Positions 26,394 to 38,400 of a stretch of DNA of 64,000 bases are shown here, piece by piece. The notes under the pieces are model-generated. The model worked only from the letters and a program-made list of their open reading frames with translations, was not told where the DNA came from and made no database searches. Source of the DNA: Cristatella mucedo (lineage: Eukaryota > Bryozoa > Phylactolaemata > Cristatellidae); contig WPIO01000035.1 in NCBI GenBank assembly GCA_009760855.2, positions 3,921,501-3,985,500 of the forward strand, read 5' to 3'. The number at the start of each line of letters is the position of its first letter. The first letter of the stretch is position 1. A program made the position numbers and the translations under genes.

Positions 26394-29141
26394 GTGTGTG
26401 ACAAAAAATCGATCCTTCCTCGTTATGGGTGATTTCAACGTTCACTTTGATAATTTATCAGATGCCTTCAGCACTGAATTTCGTGCATTGACTGACTCAT
26501 TGCCTCTTGTGGCTGATGTGCATGGCCCTACTCCCATCAAGGGTCACACACTCGACCAGATTTTCTCATACAACTGCTCTTTGCCATCACGAATTATTAC
26601 CAAATCCTACTTATCAGACCACATGCAGATCTCATTTAGTCTACAGTGTGTGCCCTTCTCCTCAAATAAAATAACCCGTGAATCGCGAAACCTGAAGACT
26701 CTTGACATCGATGCTGTCCGTGCGAGAATATTTGCTTCGCTTCTGCTGCTCGGTCCTCCCTTTCGATCTGTCATCATTGGTAGACAGCTACAACACGACA
26801 CTAGCTGACACGATCGACGAGTTTGCAACTTTGACTAAGTGCACTGTGTGCCCTAGCCAGACGGGCTCAGGTTTACCGCAGACATTAATCTAGCCAGGTC
26901 TACTAAGCTCAAGCTTCAAAAAGCATGCACTAGATCAAGATTCACTGTAAAATCAACAGGCGACATACCAGGAGTACTGTAGGTTGTACCAATCGATCCT
27001 AGCAAAGGCCAAGTGTCGGTTCTGCAAAACATTGTTGAATCACAGATGCACAATCCAAAAATGCTGGTATCAACGATCAACCATCTCCTCAACCGCTTCC
27101 AGAATAGCCCCTTACCTGACGATCCTTGTGATGATCTAGCCAATCGCTTCTCTCGATTCCTGTTGCAGAAAATAGCCAATAATAGGGAGTCCGTCCCAGC
27201 GATGAGCAAACCCTCCTAGAATGCCGTTCCCTGATTCCTGGCAGCACCCCAATGTCTACATGTAAATAGGTCACTAGTGATCTCGTAATTAAGTTCATAT
27301 CCCAATAAAAGAAGACAGCAAGTATTCTGGACACTATTCCCACTGTCCTGCTGCTATGTTGCATTGATCTGCTGCTGCCATGCATAAGTCACGTCAATTA
27401 TATATCATTAGCCTCAGGTCGTGTTCCAGCACTTTTAAAAAAAGCTGTAGTCAGACCACTTCTCAAGAAAGCTACACTAGACCAAGAGAACTTATGCAAC
27501 TACCGCCCAGTCTCCCTTCTACCATTCCTATCAAAGACACTAGAAAAGGTCGTGGCTGACCAGCTGAACTCATATCTTAAAACTTCATACACTGCTAGAA
27601 AGGTCCAGTCTGGCTGTAGAGCTGACCACTCCTCAGAGTCAGCATTGCTTAAGGAGTTCAACGACCGACTTAGGAATGCAGACATAGGTAGAGTGTCTCT
27701 GCTTGTTTTGCTCGATCTTTCGTCAGCTTTTGATACTATCGATAGCAAAGTTCTTCTACAGCTCCTCGCTCATTGCCTGGGAATCACTGGCACTGCTCTG
27801 CAATATTTCAGGTCCAATCGTAGTGGCAGATTCCAGAGTATTGATATGAATGGACAAAGATCATCAGAGGTACCTCTGAAATATGGGGTACCTCAGGGCA
27901 CCATGCTAGGTCCGGTAATTTTCACGGTTTATACTCTCCCTCTTGCTGATGTGATTGCGAAGAACAATCTAGGCTTTCCTTTCTGTGCGGATGACATTTC
28001 GTTGTTCCTTTGCTTTGATCCCTCCCAGCCTTCGAGCGCCTCAAATTCTCTCAGCTCACTAGCTGCATGTCTTGATGACATCTGCATATGGATGACAGCA
28101 AATTTTCTAAAACTAAACGAGGATGCAACTAACTTACTTGTTCCCTTTGCAGCAGATGTAAAGCACCTAGAAAAACACGAGGTTCTCTGAGGGTGCACTA
28201 CCAAGTGCATTATCATTATAAATATTTTGAGCAAATCCAGTGTGATTGAGGAATTGGCATGGCTCAAAATTGGCTCTGCTAACATATCTCTCGTTGAATC
28301 AGCTCAAAATCAAGTGTCAAGTTCGAAAGCGACCTCTCGTTAGACGACCACATCAGCTCCACAGTCAAGTCTGCTAACTTTCAGCTACATAACATTGTTA
28401 AACTTCGGGTTTGTCTAGATAAGGATACCCCGTCTAAGTTGGTCCATGCATTTGCGACATCCCGTCTTGACTTCTGTAACTCGATACTTGCTGGCCCACC
28501 GGCAGGTGCAATCAGGCGATTACAGCTGGTGCTCAACTCAGCAGCTAGGCTTGTCTGTCGTGAGCATAGCAGTTGCCATATCACACCACCTCTCGCCGAC
28601 CTGCACTGGCTAGCAGTCAAGCAACGGATCGACTTCAAGGTTTTGTAGCTCACTTTTAGGTCACTTCATTATTGAGCTCCAGCCTATCTCTCAGATCCAC
28701 TCCCTCACCAGACCAAGCATCGTACCACCAGCTTTTCCGAATACAAGCCTCAAATCCTTTGAATACCGTGCATTTAGTACTTATGCTCTCATAGCCTGAA
28801 ACTCCGTCCCGACTTGCATCAGAACATCCCCAGACTTGACCAAGTTTAAAAAGAACTTAAAAACACCTATTTGAACAGATTTTAGGGGGTCCTTGTAATT
28901 TTTCCTTGATGTGCTTGTGAGTGCTGACACTGTCCATGCGGCCACTAAGCACATTTGCTTGCTGACCCTGTTCATGTAACCCCTAACTATTGTATGCATA
29001 TTGTTTATCAATCATGATATTACTCACCATTCAATCACGTTTTCCTTTGTCGTAAATGTAAAGCACGTAGAAAGAGACTGAGTTCTTTGCGGGTGCTTCA
29101 TCAAGTGCATCATCGTAATTGTTATTATTATTATATTGATG
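26394..29141 (+). mobile_element. LINE family A, endonuclease to 3' tail, broken, with nested insertion
   Basis: Begins inside the endonuclease (SFLVMGDFNVHFDN) and continues with GHTLDQIFSYN, the linker, the RT (LLVLLDLSSAFDTID, KYGVPQGTMLGPV, and CADD in place of YADD), the thumb and C-terminal region, and the 3' UTR to a weak ATT tail. The frames 26398-26808 and 27552-28190 are the largest open pieces. Frameshifts and stops separate them. A terminal piece of another family A copy is nested at 28141-28226. The catalytic YADD tyrosine is replaced by Cys. Dead copy. Confidence 0.9.
28141..28226 (+). mobile_element. Nested LINE family A terminal fragment inside the RT
   Basis: RT codons ending aactaacttacttg are interrupted by ccctttgcagcagatgtaaa, the family A end (gaggttctctgagggtgc) and a cattatcattata tail. 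RT sequence then resumes at gcaaatccagtgtgattgag. Confidence 0.85.
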
Positions 29142-29369
29142 TGAGTAGGGCCATGCACACAAGCCACAGAGACAATGAGTAAATCAGTGCACGAATATCA
29201 GTACTGAAGGCATTAGATACGTTATAAAAATTGAATTGACCCATAGCGAGGAAGGATCAATTTCTTGCACACAGATTAGAATTTAGATCCAAGAAATCTG
29301 AGATAAAGGAGGATTTGGTCAGCTATACATATGCTTTGAAAAGTGCAAGCTTTTTCCTAATCTGACTAC

Positions 29370-29640
29370 CTGCATTCCTTGCTTACTGCATCGGTGACAT
29401 TCTCATTTGGATAGTTGGTAACTTCCTGTAGCTTTGTGATGATAACACTAACCAAATAGCTAATTGAAAATGTATTGTTCGCGAAATTCGAAGACATATT
29501 CCTCAAGATTGGACAAAGATACTATCGCTCTGGTGACGTCTGCTCGTAATCAAGGTTTCTTTTTCCAAAACGACTTGTCATCTCCTCCACTGCCTGGTCT
29601 ACCTACTCTAAGTTAAAGAGGACGGCCAAAGTCAGGTTCG
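29370..29640 (+). mobile_element. Very decayed LINE thumb fragment
   Basis: Pieces reading CIGDILIWIVGNF and SARNQGFFFQNDLSS correspond to the D-I-W-x-x-x-N-F and SARNLGVIFQSDLS segments of the RT thumb. Out of frame with each other. Confidence 0.5.
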
Positions 29641-29687
29641 GCCAAGATAAGAGTGACACCGTTATAGCAAACTTAAATAGTACTTGT

Positions 29688-30130
29688 AATATTACATTTT
29701 GTGTATCGCCCTCAGAGAACTCAACTTCATTCTAGACAATATAAATTTACTGCAATGGAATCACGATCGAATAATTAGAAGTAGCATGCTCAATGACAGC
29801 AAGCATAAGCACACATAGTCAGATCAGATGGACCAACTAAATTTTGTGATAAAAAGATGTGTTCCAGCTTCTTTTTAGAAATGGTGAAGTTAGGGGATGC
29901 TGTGACGGCTGTAGGAAGTGAATAGTAAGTTTTAGGGGCATACGAAGCGATGGCATGATTTCCAAAGGACTTGAGGTTTGAACGAGGTATAGATAAATAA
30001 TTCGATTCCGAAAAGCTGGTAGTACGATGCTCAGCATTGTAGGGGAGTACGTTTGATAGGTTGAATGGAGGAAAAGAATTAAGGGATCTAAAAGTTTAAA
30101 AGTGAGTGACATTAGTTTGAAGTCGATGCA
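29688..30130 (-). mobile_element. LINE family A, 3' end and C-terminal codons, antisense, decayed
   Basis: The stretch atcgccctcagagaactcaa at 29706 is the antisense terminus, and the minus-strand frame 29837-30112 follows the family A C-terminal region out of its proper frame. About 25-30% diverged by eye. Confidence 0.75.
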
Positions 30131-30734
30131 GTGTATTCGCAGTTAAAGTATTACACACATTGCGGACTGAGCATCAAGACTATCGCAATTCTCTTTTCAG
30201 AAATGCCAGCCTGTCAAATTCTTCGTCTGCTACTGGTCCACAACTCCAAGCTTCCTCCGGTCTGTAGCCATCAACGCTTTGTCAGATCACCCGACTTCTG
30301 ACCTTCACGGACTTCACATAGAATATTTAATCGGGTTCCACGAATCTTAGTCTGCCATGTAGATTACATGTAATTTGCTTGCACTACCGACCATTAGGAC
30401 ATATTTAATTCTTAAGGGCACTCTTGAACCGCCCTCTCCTCAGGATATATTCATCTCGTCGTCGCTTGTATATGGTTAGATTGTTTGGTGATCGAGCCTC
30501 CTTGCCGTATGTAACAAGAGTGCTGGAGTTGGCATCGAGGTTCCGTCGCTAGGTTGCAACTACTACTACAAACCAGACTACTGTGCATTCAACGTTGATC
30601 GTAACAGATTTAGCTAAAATTGCAACTGTTTGAGAAGCTTTCACTTCGCCCAACTGAACTAGTCTTTTTTTTATTCCGGTACACTGTATGTGTACCTGCA
30701 CCTGATTAAATAAATATTACCAATACAAGAATAC
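30131..30734. other. No gene seen
   Basis: No repeat or coding region recognised. Confidence 0.4.
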
Positions 30735-32080
30735 GAGAAGTGCTCTAGAACCTATTCCCACTGACCAGCTACCAAGATGCATAGATCTGCTGCTGCCATG
30801 CACAAAGAACATAAATATGTAATTAGCCTCGGGTCTTGTCCAGCACCTTTAAAAAAAGGCCACTACTCAAGACAGCGACATCGGACGAAGAAGACGAGAA
30901 ACTTTCGCTCAGTCTTCCTTTGACTGTTCTTATAAAAAATACTGAAAAGAGTCATGGCAGACCAGCTGAATCCATACATTGAAAATTCAAACCTAAAGCT
31001 TGAGAGCTAACCACTCCACAGAGTCAGCTTTGCTGTACCACCTATTTAGGGATGAATACTTAGGAAGATTATCTATGCTTGTTGTGCACGATATTTCAGC
31101 AGATTTTGATACTATCGATCCCTATGTCATTCTTGAGCACATCTCAGCTCACCAAGGCATCACTGGAACTACACGGCAATGGTTCAGGTTCCATCTTAAT
31201 TGGAAACTCCAGATTATTGATATGAATGGACCCAGATCATCCGAAGAAAGTATGGCATACCTTCGGACTCTTTGCTTGGTCCAGTTCTTTTCACGGTTAA
31301 TACTCTCCTTATAGCGCATGTGATTTCCAGGCACCATCTAGGCTTTCACTTGTATGCAGACGACACTCAGCTGTATTTTCTCTTTGATCCCTCCAAGCCC
31401 TCTAGCATGATGAATTCTCTCAACTGTCTTTTGCATATATTGAAATTATCCACACATTTATGGCAACAAATTTCCTTAAGTTGAAGGATGAGAAACCCAA
31501 CTTACTAGTTCCGGAAAACCTAGTGATTCAGAAATGGGAAAGGTTAAAGCATACGATCGGCTCTGCCAACACATCTCGTGCTGAATCTGCAAGAAAGCTA
31601 GGTGTGCTGTTCCAATGTCACCTTTCAATCGACGACTGCATGAGTTCCACAGTCAAGTCTACCTACTTTGACTACATAAGATTCAAAAAGTCGGGCTTGT
31701 TTTGACACGTGCACCGTATCTAAATTGGTCTATTGATTTTTGAAATCCCGTCTTGACAATTGTCACTTACTGCTTGCTGGCCAACCGGCTTGTGCAATCA
31801 GGTGCTTGCAGCTTGTGAAATACTCTACAGCTACGCTTTCCAGTCATGATCATTGTATTTGCCACACCACACCACTTCTCACCGACCTGCAATGGCCCAT
31901 AGTCAAGCAATGCATCGACTTCAAGGTTTGCCTAAGCCTGAGAAACGTTGGCAATTGCATGCTGGACGCGTGTGCATATTACTAAACATTAGATACTGGT
32001 TCTCTTTCAGTGAGTTGGAAATTGCCTTGAGTGAAATTAAGTTCTCTTAAGGTGCCATACACGCTACATATTCTTATGAT
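30735..32080 (+). mobile_element. LINE family A, decayed RT region
   Basis: Frames at 31000-31314, 31272-31484, 31460-31705 and 31740-31985 are consecutive pieces of one broken RT. They include ANHSTESALL, DFDTIDPYVILEHI, HLYADDTQLYFLFDPS and LLTDLQW. The YADD motif is intact, but frameshifts separate it from the rest. The last part (31990-32080) keeps only traces of the 3' UTR. Confidence 0.85.
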
Positions 32081-32372
32081 TAGTGTTATTTTTATAATTA
32101 TGCGGCCTATCGACAAAATAATCAATGGTTAATACATCGTTAGCTGCAAAAATTAGAGTAAAACATAATCAAAAGGTTATAAAAAAATAATTTTGGAAAA
32201 TTGCTGACAGTAAGTTTATTTCTGATAAAAAAGACCGTATATCATCGTTCACCTTCATGGCCTTCTAATAAACGCATTAATGACTCAGTTCAGTAAGGTG
32301 TGAATTTGCGATCTGAAATTTTGTGTAAGCATTCTCAGAATGTAAGGGCAGATGGTCAGAGCTACAGGGCCA

Positions 32373-32642
32373 AAATAGCAATCTCGTTTCACCGGTGCGA
32401 TCATCTCCTGGCCCAGGATACTGCGTTCGATGTTAGCATCGGACAGCAGGCTGCTGTTTTCGGAGCGATTTTCGCAGCTGTTGTGGATTCTTAACAGCAA
32501 GGCATTGCACTGGGGCAATGCAGGCACACGTCTGAGTCGCCCATTACTGTCGTTGCTCTCAACAGGAGGCGTTGAAGATCGTGCCTTTCATCAGTCGATA
32601 CTCGATGAGTTCATTGCCGTGATCCGAGAACACAACGGCTGA
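32373..32642 (+). CDS. Candidate terminal exon of an unknown protein
   Basis: An open frame just after a TAG (about 32370) reads RFTGAIISWPRILRSMLAS, LLFSERFSQLLWILNSKALHW, then TRLSRPLLSLLSTGG and FHQSILDEFIAVIREHNG and a stop. The helical, leucine-rich composition and balanced codon use look more like protein than the surrounding frames. I do not recognise a family firmly. An alpha-helical repeat protein is a guess. No acceptor can be fixed, and the start is not determined. It lies between two LINE remnants, so a decayed gene is possible. Confidence 0.3.
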
Positions 32643-32649
32643 GTGACAG

Positions 32650-33119
32650 GAAGCACACGGGGCAGAGCGGTTTATGCAAAAACATTAAACTTTATTTTAT
32701 GGCCCGTGAGACCGCCCCCTGATCCTGCCAATGCAGGGTAGCCTTGCTGACGAAGGTATTATGCCAGTATTGTTCAACTTGGATCAAGCATCGAACTATT
32801 CTAGCTCGACCATCTGTGGCTTCAGCGTGGAGAACTGACACCATACTTTGAGCACAACACAATTTGCTGTTTTCCTCCTTAACTAACATAATACATACGT
32901 ACATTAGTCTCAGTTCTTGCCATGCATCCTGAAAAGGGCTGTTAGGCCATTCAGGCTAGTATGAAGTAGCCCATACTAACTTTAAGGACATTCCACCTAG
33001 TCCTCATCTCACCGTTGTTGCCCGAGGTATTGAACCGAAAAGTAAAGTAGAGCTGAGGAATTTTTTTATATAAATTTATAAATCTAGCGACTAATTTAAA
33101 ATATAATTTTAGTGTCAGC
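32650..33119. other. No gene seen
   Basis: Unassigned AT-rich DNA. The minus frame 32692-32904 has no features. Confidence 0.4.
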
Positions 33120-34130
33120 CTTGTTGCGACTGCATATCTTCATAGGATTGTCGACGTGGGTAGAGTGTCTTTGCTGCATCATTTCCTGCTTGTGTTTCAT
33201 CGCATTCAAAATCAAGTCCTCATTGAGCACCTCTATCATTTCGCTAGGTAATTACTGCGGCAGTACCGAAAGGTATTAGGTTCTGTCTCAATGGGATCTT
33301 TCAGAGCCTAGATGTAATCGGCTAACGGTCATCAGGTGAACTTTAAAGACTGGGGAGTCCCAGGGAATACTCTCTACCTAGAGGTCCAGTTTTTTCACAA
33401 CTTGTGCTATCCAGTATATCACAATAAGCATAGCAGAATTTTAATGCAGACGATGAGCACTCAGCTGTAACCGTGCTTTGATTACTACCTGCAGTATAAA
33501 ATTTGAAGTCTTTTAATACCCTTGAAGCGTCTATTGCTGATAATTTTACAGATTCTTGAAATTGAAGAATGTTGGAAAACCATTTTGCTAGACATGGGTA
33601 AACTTGGCGTTCCTGAAAAATTAGAAAGTGCGACTTTCACAAAGAGCTCGGCGAGAAAGTCTCTGGAGCCTCGGCATAGATGCTTTGCTGTTACCGTTGC
33701 ACTGCTTCAAAAGGACATTTCAGTTGATGAGCCCATCAAATCCCGATTCTTGTCCACCCACTTTCAGATCCACTGCCTCGTAAAGCATTATTATTGTTAA
33801 AAATATGCATACCTTAGCTGAGCTATTAAATGCATTTGCAAAAAACCTTTCGGACTTCAGTAATTGACTTCATAAAGTCCTTCCAAAGGCCGTATCAGAT
33901 GCTTACAGTCTGTGCCAAAATCAGCAGCTACACCTTTCTGTAGTTAATGCCCCAAACTGCCACAATGCACCATTGCACACCGACTGGTAACTGCTCTGGT
34001 AAATGCTCTGGCTCCCTAGCAAGCACAGCATAAACTTAAAGCTCCTGCGATTCACTCTTAGATCCCTACATAGGCTTGCACTGGCTTGCTATTTGTGGTC
34101 CTTTATTGATAGGCTTTGCATTTTGCGACA
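33120..34130 (+). mobile_element. LINE RT remnant, very decayed
   Basis: Blocks from 33160 (gtgggtagagtgtctttgct), 33340 (ggggagtcccagggaa, the G-V-P-Q-G turn), 33455 (gcagacgatgagcactcagc, the YADD region) and 34030-34070 (ctcttagatccctacat) occur in the order expected for a family A-like RT and C-terminal region. No frame survives. Confidence 0.65.
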
Positions 34131-34159
34131 TTTCTTTGTTCATGCAGAGTCATTTTGTG

Positions 34160-34558
34160 AGTACATGTATCTCCGTCTGTAACTCCACAAAGTCATAAAG
34201 ACCACGTGGGTGTAATACAGGAGAGTTTTGTGTAGCTCACTCACAGCCTAAGCGGCTTTTGGTACGCATTCGGTAGCCCACGGACTTCGTCTCACACAAC
34301 AAAGAGAAAGTGAAAAGCAAAGCAGAGTCAGGGAAGCAGTTAAAGTAGTGATTAGCATAGAAGTAGCAGCTCAGGACCGCTAAAAACGATGTGCTGTAGT
34401 CGTCAGTAGGAGAGTAGCTGTCGTTGCCTAAGAATTGTGGAAGTGAGTTCCACAATCTAGAACCTGCAGAGCTAAAGCTTCTGTCGCCAACGGTCTTTAA
34501 GCGGAGGAATGGGCTCTTATAGTCTCCAATAGTTGAAAACGTGCCTTCAGTTTGCATT
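34160..34558 (-). mobile_element. LINE family B, C-terminal end, antisense
   Basis: The minus-strand frame 34237-34557 reads FLRLKTVGDRSFSSAGSRLW, NSLPQFLGND, then YSTSFLAVLSCYFYANHY and GYRMRTKSRLGCE. It is the in-frame counterpart of the frameshifted end of the copy at 11355-12358. The end near 34160 (gtctgtaactccacaaagtc) is shared by all family B copies. Confidence 0.85.
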
Positions 34559-34559
34559 T

Positions 34560-35480
34560 CCTCGAAACCTGTGTTTCAATAATGACTAATATCGGCTGTC
34601 GCCCAACTTGATGACTTTAAAAAGAATTGAAGAGCCCAACCTGCTCTGAACAGCATTTACTCCGTCAGTGCGAATAGTCTCTGGTGTGTTTATTCATGCT
34701 CAGTTTTGCTAGTAATTACTAATTTTTTATCGACCTGCTTTCTATTCAGCTTATTTCCAGTGATTAAAATTGACTTAATATTAGGCTTACAAAGGTATTG
34801 AGCTGCTATAATATTAAAACGTAAATATTGCTCGCAATGTTGCTATTGCATTTTTAAAGTTTTTAGAAAAGCTTTCTGTTGATTTATGAGATCCTTGTTT
34901 TTCATCGGTGCTGTGCTGTGAAAGAATATTTTTCTAAGTCGGGAAAAGTGTAAAGACGAGCCTTTAACTGCATAAATAATGTAATCAGCATGCAGTCTTC
35001 TCTCTCAGTATGTCAAATGAGTGTACACTAAACAAGATTTTCACTGTATAGAATTTTGAAAAATACTTTTTGAATCAGGCGCTTGGCTAGGATTGGCAGA
35101 TATGTACATTTCTCTTAAAACCTACTTCATCAGTAGCAATATCTCAGAGTAGCAATACAGATAGCCCTGCATCAGAACAGCAGTCGATCGCCTCGACAAT
35201 TTTTTAAGCTGCACTCTTGAAGCAAGCCGTAACCGTTGCAGACTGCACAGCCGCAATAAGTTGCTCTGGAAAAACCGTCACCTAAAATCTCGCACCTGTA
35301 AGCCAGACCAAAATACTACAACCCTGTACATACACTGAAGCCAAGTACAGGATATCAATTGAATTGTTAAACCCTGGCTTTCCGAAGTTTATATTGAATA
35401 TACCAATTTCACCATATAAGGCATAAATCTTTGACGATTAGGATCATCATCCAGAACGCCTGCAGCTGTACTAGTACTTC
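34560..35480. other. No gene seen
   Basis: AT-rich flank of the near full-length LINE. An exact-looking 16-base tandem repeat (actagtacttcattgt/ct) lies at about 35470-35501. Confidence 0.4.
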
Positions 35481-35494
35481 ATTGTACTAGTACT

Positions 35495-38400
35495 TCATTC
35501 TCGCCTCCTGACATAGAGCGCTCTAACGTGCGTTCTTGTTCGTTGCAGAATTCTTCCGAAAACCGAAGTTCTTGCGAACATCGTATACGGAAACGATACA
35601 GCTAAGACCTGTTTAAAGTTATTCTGATTGTTTTTTGACCGTAGCGCGTAGGAAATTACGTGCCTATGGACATCTAAACGCTTATCGCTTCGGGCTGCTG
35701 GGTCTCCCATGCCGGCGGCTGCATTAGCTACGCCGGCGGCTAGTAACCTACTTGTTAGTTATGGTCGTCAGCAGCTGCTATCGCTTCGTCATCGTATATC
35801 AAATGCATTCCTAGATATTAATGTTGTTGCTAAGATTCATGAACTATGCATTAACAAAAGGAAAGCACCCCGTAGCCACTGCGGTGGCCGGAACGGCCAG
35901 CTTAGACACTGCTCGTTTTGTATTCCTAGCATTGTCTCGAACCGCTTAGCACGCTCCCCCGCATGCGTCACTGTAAATCTCTCAAACTTAGTGGTCATCA
36001 GGCCTGTTGTAACCCAATCGGCCAGACTTAACGCTTGCCTTTGGAATCCTCGCTCAATGTGCAATAAACCTCTAGTAATAAACGACCTTATTTCTGAAAA
36101 TGGTATCGACCTGCTCGCCCTAACTGAAACTTGGCTGAAATCGATAAACTGCCCGACAATTAAAGACGCTACTCCATCTGGTTTCACGTTCTTTCACACC
36201 CCTAGATCAATCAAAACTGGAGGTGGAGTTGCTATGATCGTGCGCTCGAAATTCAACTTCAAGCCATTTGCTGTACCCTCGAAGCAGTCTTTTGAATCAA
36301 TTGTCCTGGTCTCACCCGAAAACAAGCTACCGATAGTGGCAGTAGTCTATCGCCCACCAGGTACCAAATCCTCCTTTATCTCAGATTTCTCCGATCTCAT
36401 TTCGATTCTGTGTGCAAGAAATCGATCCTTCCTCGTTATGGGTGATTTCAACGTTCACTTTGATAACTTATCTGACGCTTTCAGCACCGAATTTCGTACA
36501 TTGACAGACTCATTATCTCTTGTGGCTCATGTGCATGGCCCTACCCACATCAAGGGTCACACACTCGACCAAATTTTCTCATATAACTGCACTTTGTCAT
36601 CACCAGTTATCACCAAATCCTGCTTATCTGACCACATGCAGATCTCATTCAATCTACAGTGTGTGCCCACATTCTCCTCTAAAATAACCTGTGAATCGCG
36701 AAACCTCAAGACCCTTGACATCGATGCTGTCCTTGCGAGCATATCTGCTTCACCTTTGCTGCTCAGTCCTCCCTCCGATCTGTCATCACTGGTAGATTGC
36801 TACAACACGACACTAGCTGACACGCTCGACGAGTTTGCACCTTTGACAAAGCACACTGTGCGCCCCCGCCCAGACGGCCTATGGTTTACCACAGACATTA
36901 AACTAGCCAAGTCTACTAAACGAAAGCTTGAAAAGGCATACAAAAGATCCGGACTAACTGTCCATCGACAGGCATATGAAGACTACTGTAGGTCGTACCA
37001 ATCGATCCTAGCAAAGGCTAAGTCTAGCTTCTATAGAAATATTGTTGAATCACAGATGCACAATCCAAAAATGCTGACGTCGACAATAAACCATCTCCTC
37101 AACCGTTCCCAGGTTAGCTCCTTACCTGATGATCCTTGTGATGATCTGGCCGATCGCTTCTCTCGATTCTTTGTGCAGAAGATAGACAAAATCAGGGAAT
37201 CCATCCCTGCGATGACAACCTTCCCACTAGAATGCTGTTCCTCGGTTCTTGGCTGCGCCTCAATGTCTGCATTTAAACAGGTCACTAGTGATGTAGTCCT
37301 AAAGCTCGTATCTCAATCAAAGAAGACAACAAGTCCACTGGACCCTATTCCCACTGTCCTGCTCCTACGTTGCATTGATCTGCTGCTGCCATGCATAACC
37401 AACATCATTAATATGTCATTAGCCTCAGGTCAGGTCCCAGCACCTTTCAAAAAAGCTGTAGTCAGGCCACTTCTCAAGAAAGCTACACTAGACCAAGAGA
37501 ACTTAAGCAACTACCGCCCAGTCTCCCGTCTACCATTCCTATCAAAGACACTGGAACGGGTCGTGGCGGACCAGCTGAACTCGTATATCGAAACCTCACA
37601 CCTTGCTAGTAAGTTCCAGTCTGGCTTTAGAGCTAATCACTCCACAGAGTCAGCATTGCTTCGTGTATACAACGACCTACTTAGGAATGCAGACATGGGT
37701 AGAGTGTCTCTGCTTGTTTTGCTCGATCTTTCGGCAGCTTTTGATACCATCGATCACAAAGTACTTCTAGAGCGCCTCTCATCTCGCCTGGGCATCACTG
37801 GCACTGCTCTGCAGTGGTTCAGGTCCTATCTCAGTGGGAGACTCCAGAGTGTTGTCGTGAATGAACAAAGATCATCTGAAGTACCTCTAAAACATGGAGT
37901 ACCTCACGGCTCTGTGCTAGGTCCGGTCCTTTTCACGGTTTATACTCTGCCTCTCGCTGATGTGATTGCCAAGCACAATCTAGGCTTTCACTTCTATGCA
38001 GATGACACTCAGTTGTACCTTTGCTTTGATCCCTCCCAGCCTTCGAGCACCTCAAATTCTCTCAACTCACTTGCTGCATGCATTGATGACATCCGATCAT
38101 GGATGGCAGCAAATTTTCTAAAACTAAACGATGATAAAACTAACTTACTAGTTATGGGCAAACCTAGTGTTATTCAGAAATTGGAAAGGCTGACTTTCAA
38201 AATTGGCTCTGCCAGCATATCTCCAGTTGCATCAGCTCGAAATCTAGGTGTCATATTCCAAAGCGACCTCTCGTTAGACGACCACATCAGCTCCACAGTC
38301 AAATCAGCCTATTTCAGCTTCATAACATTGCTAAAATTAGGGCTTGTTTAGATAAGAATACCACATCTAAGTTGGTCCATGCATTCGTGACATCTCGTCT

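Larger units (their letters stand above)
22432..27310. repeat. Segmental duplication, copy 1
   Basis: Matches 58668-62763 over its whole length, except for a LINE present only here (22976-23622), different microsatellite lengths, a 130-base segment present only in copy 2 (61375-61510), and a deletion of about 330 bases in copy 2 around 62640. By eye, divergence is roughly 8-10% left of the microsatellite and about 1-4% right of it. Confidence 0.9.

Noticed and set aside
26137-29141. Twin-priming (5' inversion) origin for the head-to-head LINE pieces
   Set aside because: The sense part has its own 3' UTR and tail at 29141, which an inverted 5' segment would lack. Two separate insertions fit better.
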